This document shows, one piece after another, positions 58,302 to 64,000 of a stretch of 64,000 nt of DNA (within the stretch, counting starts at the first letter, position 1; every line of letters begins with the position of its first letter). The notes below the pieces were generated by a model that saw only the letters and a list, made by a program, of their open reading frames with translations, was not told the DNA's origin and ran no database searches. Both the position numbers and the translations under genes were made by a program. The stretch comes from Culex pipiens pallens (Eukaryota > Arthropoda > Insecta > Diptera > Culicidae), in NCBI RefSeq assembly GCF_016801865.2, contig NC_068938.1:49793889-49857888 (forward strand). Reading direction: 5' to 3'.

Positions 58302-58473
58302 TAACATTTTTCCAGGAGTTCTACAAGAGCTCTTCAAGATAGCTACAGCATAGCAGTTTGGACCGCGGTAGGATAAAACTCTCTTCAAGTACTCTTCGAA
58401 ACTCCTGAAGAAGTTTTGCTATGCTGTAGCTATCTTGAAGAGCTCTTGTAAAACTCCTGGAAAAAAAATGTTA
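58302..58473. repeat. 172-base near-perfect hairpin
   Basis: TAACATTTTTCCAGGAGTT with AAGAGCTCTTCAAGATAGCT is mirrored at 58415-58473 over about 55 base pairs. The loop of about 60 bases contains further CTCTTCAAGTACTCTTC-type copies. It could be a small MITE; its RNA would fold like a pre-miRNA. Confidence 0.7.
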
Positions 58474-59404
58474 AATGTTAAAAAAAAGATATATAAAGAG
58501 AATACTTTTCAGACAAAGAAATAGGTAGAAGAATACGAATCAAGAAAAGGGCCAACTACTGAATAGCGAAAGCTACAATATTTCATGAATAAATGAAAGT
58601 TGCTAGTATTTAAATTGAGGTGAAAAGTCATCGTTTGTGATTGGACACTCAATAATATTTTAACTGAAATTTGAATAAATATAAATTTTTAAAAAAAGGG
58701 CCAACTGTAGCGAATTTTATGTACCTAGTTGTATTCTTTGTCCACGAAGGGAAACACTTTTGTGTCGCAGTTTTTCCGCACGTGCACAAACCGCTCCTTC
58801 GTAGGGCTGATGTGGGGTGGTGGTGGATTCGAGCATTTTTCCGCGCGTGGGACGAAATGAATTATGGCTGCAGAAGGGGATGTGCCGTCCTGGTGTTGGT
58901 GAGCTGAGCAGATATCCATTCACAAGACGATGAGCAACTTTAGGTATATCTCGGATGGTGGATTTTGGAGTTTGCTGTTCAAATATTAACGCGCTTGGGA
59001 CAGGTTTAGTTCGGCTGCAGAGGCCGGTGTGTTAGCTTGGGCTTTATTGGAAAAGTTGAGTGGCGATACCCTGTGCGGGGGAGTAATCCGCAGTTATGAG
59101 AAATAAAATGTGATTGATTAATGAGTTTGATCGACTGGTTGTTTCGTGCACACGTTTGAACTATATTTTATCGTTGCGCGATAAGGAATCATGCCTCGAT
59201 ACATGTGTCGATTAGCTACTGTTAGAGAGGTGAGTGCCATATTCGTTTTTTTCTTTTTTTGATATAACAATTTCTACAATTCAAGCAGTTATTGATGTGT
59301 TGTGCAATAAAATCAACATGCATCTAGTAGTATTTTTTAAAGTATCCTAACAATATATTTCCCCCTTGATTTTGAGAGGCGTCTAAGAAGCTTCAGAATA
59401 TTAG
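58474..59404. other. Intergenic DNA, GC-richer at 58690-59100
   Basis: A 78-codon plus ORF and shadowing minus ORFs have no domain. AT-rich elsewhere. No gene model. Confidence 0.35.
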
Positions 59405-59738
59405 TAACGGCCTAAATTGAATCTCAATTTTCTTGCGCTAGTTTTCAAGAAAATTGGGATCCAATTTAGGCCATCGCTCCAATTTTTTTGATCACACAAG
59501 TGACGATTTGTGTTTATTTATTTTTCATCATTTTTGAGATTTGTTTTTCTTCAGTTTTGTGTCTGACTTAAATAATCAGACACAAAACTGAAGAAAAACA
59601 AATCTCAAAAATGAAGAAAATTAAAAAAAACACAAATCGTCACTTGTGTGATCAAAATAATTGGAGCAAAGGCCTACTTTGGATCCCAATTTTCTTGAAA
59701 ACTAACGCAAGAAAATTGAGATTCAATTTAGGCCGTTA
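59405..59738. mobile_element. 334-base near-perfect foldback element
   Basis: TAACGGCCTAAATTGAATCT is mirrored at the right end (GGCCGTTA). Arms of about 155 bases are almost fully complementary, with the centre at TCTGACTTAAATAATCAGA (about 59566-59584). It would fold into one long stem. No ORF. Confidence 0.8.
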
Positions 59739-60525
59739 AATGTCAATATTAATGGTTACAAACAAAATAATAATAAATTTACTGAGAAGATTTTTTTAAT
59801 TTTCTGAACATTTACTTTTATAAACAAGTAGCAAGAGTATTTCAAGCTGGGCAAACCCTTCTGCACGCATAAATTTTATTTTTTTGTGAATTCTTTTTTT
59901 ACACGAAAAGGCAAAAAAATAAACAGTTAGAAAAATTGAAATTACGGGTCTAGGTTTCAACATTTTGATGAATGTTTTGATGTTTTCAAAATATCAACAG
60001 AATTTTTTTTCGCAAAAAAAAAAAACTTTTCGTGGGACTGTACATTGGTATTACATGAAAATTTAAAATGTTTTCAAAGGAGTTCAAACATGTTAAATAT
60101 GGCTATAAACGCAGGAAAATGCATTTTAACTGGTTTTCAGTTGATTAAACTTTAATTTTCTTTAAAATTTTGAAGATTTTCCTAAACAATTTTTTTTGCG
60201 CCCTGATTATTCAGGCCGACTTTGAAGGGGGGGCGACATAAATTTTGAAAAATATTGGCAACGGCCTAAATACCTTTTTAGAACAGTTTTATGATCAGTT
60301 TTGAAGTTTTATTCAAATGATTCATTCCATCAATAAAAAAAATCAATCATGATTCAATTCATGGTCCCTCCTTAAAATACGTGGACCATCCATAAATCTC
60401 GTGGGCACTTTTTTGGAAATTCTTTGGATTTTGATGTTTTAGAGAATTTTTAGATTGAAGCTCGTGTAGGGGAGGATAGTTTGGATTGTAAAGGGTTAAA
60501 CACATTTTAAAATTTAATGTTTCAT
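59739..60525. other. AT-rich intergenic DNA
   Basis: No gene seen. GGGGGGGCGAC near 60226 is a small GC spike. Confidence 0.4.
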
Positions 60526-61557
60526 CTCTACGGAATTGGTATTTTTTCTTTAATTTTTATTTTTGTATTTTTTAATCCGGCAAAAACTTTTTTGGTGCCT
60601 TCGTTATGCCCAAAGAAGCCATTTTGCATCTTTAGTTTGTCTATATAATTTTCCATACAAATTTGGCAGCTATCCATACAAAAATGATGCATGAAAATTC
60701 AAAAATCAGTATCTTTTGAAGGAATTTTTTGATCGATTTGGTGTCTTCGGCAAAATTGTAGGTATGGATATGGACTACAGTTAAAAAAATTAATACACGC
60801 AAAAATTTCTTAGTGCTTTTTAATTTCACTTTTTGTCACTAAAACTTGATTTGCAAAAAAAAAAACACTATTTTTTTATTTTTTGATATGTTTTAGAAGA
60901 CAAAAAATCTTTGACCAAGTTGTATCAAAACTTTTTTTTTCTAAAATCGAAAACATTTTTCAATTTTATTTTTCAATGTAAAATTGAATTTGCAATCAAA
61001 AAGTACTTTATTGAAATTTTGATAAAGTGCACCGTTTTCAAGTTATAGCCATTTTTATGTAACTTTTTTCAAAATAGTCGCAGTTATTGATTTAAAAAAA
61101 TAGTGCCCATGTTTGCCCACTTATGAAAAAAATATTTTTGGAAAGCTGAGAAAATTCTCTATATTTTGCTTTTTCGGACTTTGTTGAAACGACCCTTAGT
61201 TGCTGAGATATTGCCATGCAAAGGTTTAAAAACAAGAAAATCGATGTCTCACTAACAACTCTAAGGTTGTTTTTAAATCAAGACTAACATTTCAAAAGAA
61301 CCAAACATTCAATATTACACCCTTTTGATAGGTTAGTCTTGATTTAAAATTCTTTAAAAAAAATTATAGATCGGAAAATTTCACGAATGTTTCATATTTT
61401 AACATTGTAACACGGACCATTAGTTGCTGAGATAGCGACATTAAAAAATGATGGGTTATTTGGGTGAAACTCAGAAAACATCAATTTTCTTGTTTTTAAA
61501 ACTTTGCATGGCAATATCTCAGCAACTAAGGGTCGTTTCAGCAAAGTCTGAAAAAGC
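60526..61557. mobile_element. Family E, inner part, one arm and centre
   Basis: It follows the order of 49260-50420 (TTTTTTGGTGCCTTCG, TTTGGTGTCTTCGGCAAA, ACCGTTTTCAAGTTATAGCC). It passes through the centre (AATCAAGACTAACATTTC and its mirror near 61340), then stops in the second arm where the SINE at 61558 begins. Confidence 0.7.
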
Positions 61558-61858
61558 ACACCTAAGCTTCCATCCACCCCCGGATTCAAACTGACGACCT
61601 TTGGATTGTTATTCCAACTGCCTACCAGCGACTTCACCGAGGCAGGACCCAGGGAGACGACTCCTACACCTGAAGTGAGCTAACGACCTAACCCTTTAGG
61701 TTAGACCGGGGCCAACATTTACTTCTCCATCCGACGGAAGGCGTGATTAGACAAATCTCGTCTCGAAAAATGCCACCGCTACCGTCTGGGATCGAACCCA
61801 AACCGACCGGGTGAGAGGCAACCACGCTTACCCCTACACCACGGTTCTCGGGTCACAT
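61558..61858 (-). mobile_element. SINE with two tRNA-like parts, copy 2
   Basis: Same order as 55079-55430: on the minus strand a head with GGGTTCGATCCCAGACGG, then a body with CGGACGGA, then GGTTAGACC mirrored by GGTTAGGTC. The second tRNA-like part has box B-like CAGTTTGAATCCGGG. It interrupts the second arm of the family E copy. The target duplication was not resolved. Confidence 0.7.
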
Positions 61859-62275
61859 CTACTTTAGTTAAAAATCTTTCGTAAAAGTTAAGTATGTAAA
61901 TTTTTTTAAATTATTTTTTATTTATTTATCAAATCATTTTTGTTGTTTTGTTTCAATAAAATTCTACTGAATTATTATGAAGCCATCCTAACATATTTGC
62001 TCGCTGCATTTGAAATTTGTACAAAAACAATTTATTTTCCCATTGTCCAACAATTTTCACATCACGCCTGCGCCCTTATCACGCTCCTAACAACAAACAA
62101 ACAAACGAAAAAACACGTGAGAGAGCGGAAAAGCTTCCATTTTCCACGCTTAGCTTTCGTCATCGACCAACGAGAGAAAGAGAGTGCAAGTTTTGGGGCC
62201 GTAAGTTTTCCACGGTTTCGGCTTATCGCACTGCCAGTCCAAACTCTCCGCGACAGTCTCTTGTCGGTCCTCCAG

Positions 62276-62310
62276 TCAGTCACAGGCCCAGCTCTGCGAA
62301 CGTGTTAAAG
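62276..62310 (+). promoter_or_regulatory. Candidate transcription start and leader exon
   Basis: An arthropod initiator TCAGTC (62276-62281) lies about 30 bases before the donor TTAAAG|GTTAGTG (exon end 62310). Upstream is a GC-mixed region with GAGA-type repeats (GAGAGAAAGAGAGTG near 62170, CGTGAGAGAGCGG near 62117), common in insect promoters. The rest of such a gene would lie to the right, outside or in distal exons. Confidence 0.3.
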
Positions 62311-63573
62311 GTTAGTGTGGGGGGAAAATTCGGAAAATTTGCCTGGGGGTGGGTTGGTGAGTGTTAGTGTGTGGGTTTACCCGAAAGAGATTTTGATATT
62401 TAAAGTTTGAGGTTTTTATTGTGATAATTGGTGGGAATCGAATGAAGAATATCGCTGAATGATGCAATCAGTAGAAGTGGTTCTAGAAAAAATAATGTAT
62501 TGGTGAAAAGTTAGAAGTCATCTGTCAACAGAGGAATATCGATCTGTTTTTCGTGCTGACGTGGGAGCTGAAAGTGACGAAACTCTCTCGTTTAGCGTTT
62601 TGAGAGTCGATATCGTGGGGGAGGTGGGGGAGGATGTTGAATGTTTTTCTTGTTTTTGCTACATTTGAGAGGTTGAAAAATAATGCATCTGTTTATGATA
62701 CGCTTGAAAAGTTCTGATTGCATCCGTTCCATTGACGTCATCACAACTCCAAGGATATTGGTTGCTTCCTACGCAGTGAGTTTCCAGGAAATGTTGTACA
62801 ACTGAAAATCACAATATTGTGGAAATTATTACAATCCAATCAACAGGTAATGGAAAATAATAAATTTCATAAATATTTCAAAGCAATTCAACAAATCTAC
62901 AATTCAAAAATTTAAACCCTAGAACCATTCCCATTGATAAATTACTGAAAAGTGTTTCAAGGGAGGTGGGCATTTTTCGGCACCACGAGCTGTTTCCATT
63001 TTCCATTCATAAGATCGCCTACGTGGAGTAGCTCTCCACTCTCCCAGAATCCAATTTTGTCAACGTCATCAAGCCGTTGAAACCTGAATCCTTCCGTAGC
63101 GGCGCGGTGGTGACGTGAGAGGTGAGATTTATCATGCCAGATGGTTTTTCGTCCGGTGGAGCGGCACGTGAGATCTATTAGTTTTCCACCCACGGTTTTT
63201 GGTTCTTGGAACGTTTTTCAGGCTAAAAGCTTATCGATAGCGAAATGTGGTGCGATAAGTGGCAGTCGCACTTTGGAAGAATTAGGCGCTAAGCCGAGAG
63301 TAAGTCGTGGGGTTTTCCCATTTCCACTGTGATTATTTGGGGGGTTTTCCATTCGACAATGGGAACGCATTAATACTCACATAGATAATGTATTAAATCA
63401 AATATTTCGAATTTGATTTTTTAATTTGGTAGATGTAAACAGTTTAAAAAAGAGGTTTTGACGCACGTTAATACATTTATCATAAACGTGTTATTTTTAA
63501 AGCTTTCGGAGAATAACATAAATGTTCTACAAATCCAAACCATTCTAAAGTTTCTCAAGTTATTAACACTTGT
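62311..63573. other. Probable intronic or intergenic DNA
   Basis: TGACGTCA is at 62733-62740. A 78-codon minus ORF (62957-63193) has protein-like composition (for example IGFWESGELLHVGDL) but no recognisable family. It has possible acceptor AG sites within it and no clear donor. I do not call it a gene. Confidence 0.3.
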
Positions 63574-63812
63574 AGCCCCAACGGGGTTAAAAAAGTTGGA
63601 AATGCAATTTCACCGGCTGCCCGGAAATGCCTTTTTTCTTTGTAACATAGGATCGACGCATCTGTTTATGATCAACTTTGTTGAAGGTGATTCTTGACAT
63701 CCTTCCGGATCGAATGCAACAAGAATCATCCAAATCGATTGAGTTTTCGCCGATAACCAGCCGGTTGAAGTTGCATTTCCAACTTTTTTGACCCCCTTGG
63801 AGCTTCGCGTAA
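63574..63812. mobile_element. Foldback element, about 240 bases
   Basis: GGGGTTAAAAAAGTTGGAAA and ATGCAATTTCACCGGCTG are mirrored at about 63753-63800 (CAGCCGGTTGAAGTTGCAT, then TTTCCAACTTTTTTGACCCC). The loop is about 130 bases. Two antisense ORFs of about 80 codons here are shadows. Confidence 0.7.
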
Positions 63813-64000
63813 GTTGTCCCGGGAATTCCCAATATAAAAAAATCAGATTTTGGTCTGGAAATTCAGATTAGGTTGTAGAAATAGATGAACAGTTGAATAC
63901 ATAGTAAGCAATCCGAATTTTAAAGCATTAACATTTGTATTCGGCAAATATCGGCTTTAATTTGACTTATTAGAGAAAATGGTTTAAATTTTAGTTCAAA

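Noticed and set aside
62957..63193. 78-codon minus ORF with protein-like composition
   Set aside because: No family recognised, no matching donor or upstream exon, short; kept only as a note.

Overview
The window looks like genomic DNA of a culicine mosquito, most likely Culex. I infer this from a four-exon CYP4-type cytochrome P450 gene with ~60-base introns, a LOA/R1-group LINE, a Jockey-type gag gene, tRNA-derived SINEs and very dense foldback/MITE elements in AT-rich spacers. No database search was possible, so species and element names are inference.

Host genes are sparse. (1) At the left edge, minus strand, is a gene for a secreted, Gln/Tyr/Thr-rich protein. Its large first coding exon (451-1947) follows a ~3 kb intron and a short leader exon that starts near 5035 beside a TATA-like box. 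The 3' part of the gene lies outside the window. (2) A complete CYP4-family P450 (46246-47940, plus strand, four exons, 505 aa). (3) A candidate four-exon polyadenylated transcript with little coding potential (about 32050-33500). (4) A candidate promoter plus leader exon at 62276-62310. GC-richer low-repeat blocks (5.1-6.0, 9.8-10.7, 28.4-29.2, 35.1-35.6, 41.4-42.1, 43.3-43.6, 53.6-54.7, 58.7-59.1 and 62.1-63.4 kb) show no gene I can defend, but are where promoters or distal exons would be sought.

Most of the rest is transposable elements inserted into one another. A large foldback family ('family E' here) has one nearly complete 3.1 kb palindromic copy at 48801-51926 and broken copies at 10.9-13.6, 18.0-24.3, 42.1-42.8 and 60.5-61.6 kb. 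A second foldback family ('family B') lies at 7336-8088 and 56661-57680, with fragments at 24.3 and 34.3 kb. In the 10.9-13.6 kb E copy sits a 575-base TA-flanked element with tRNA-like promoter boxes, itself split by a 182-base TA-flanked MITE. In the 18-24 kb E copy sits a LINE with an 11-base target duplication. Its single long ORF2 is split only by a 679-base palindromic element, whose sister lies 1.5 kb further on.

Other notable items: an ORF1-only 'half-LINE' with perfect target duplications (39731-41147); a retroposed unit carrying 11.3 copies of a 116-base tandem repeat between 23-base target duplications (26230-27942); three TA-flanked elements combining terminal inverted repeats with Leu-tRNA-like Pol III boxes; a non-autonomous hAT element in a SINE (43779-44612); an element with regularly repeated TGTCACAAGTGTG motifs (55450-56069); and a 0.9 kb 8-base microsatellite that switches unit part-way (30903-31822).
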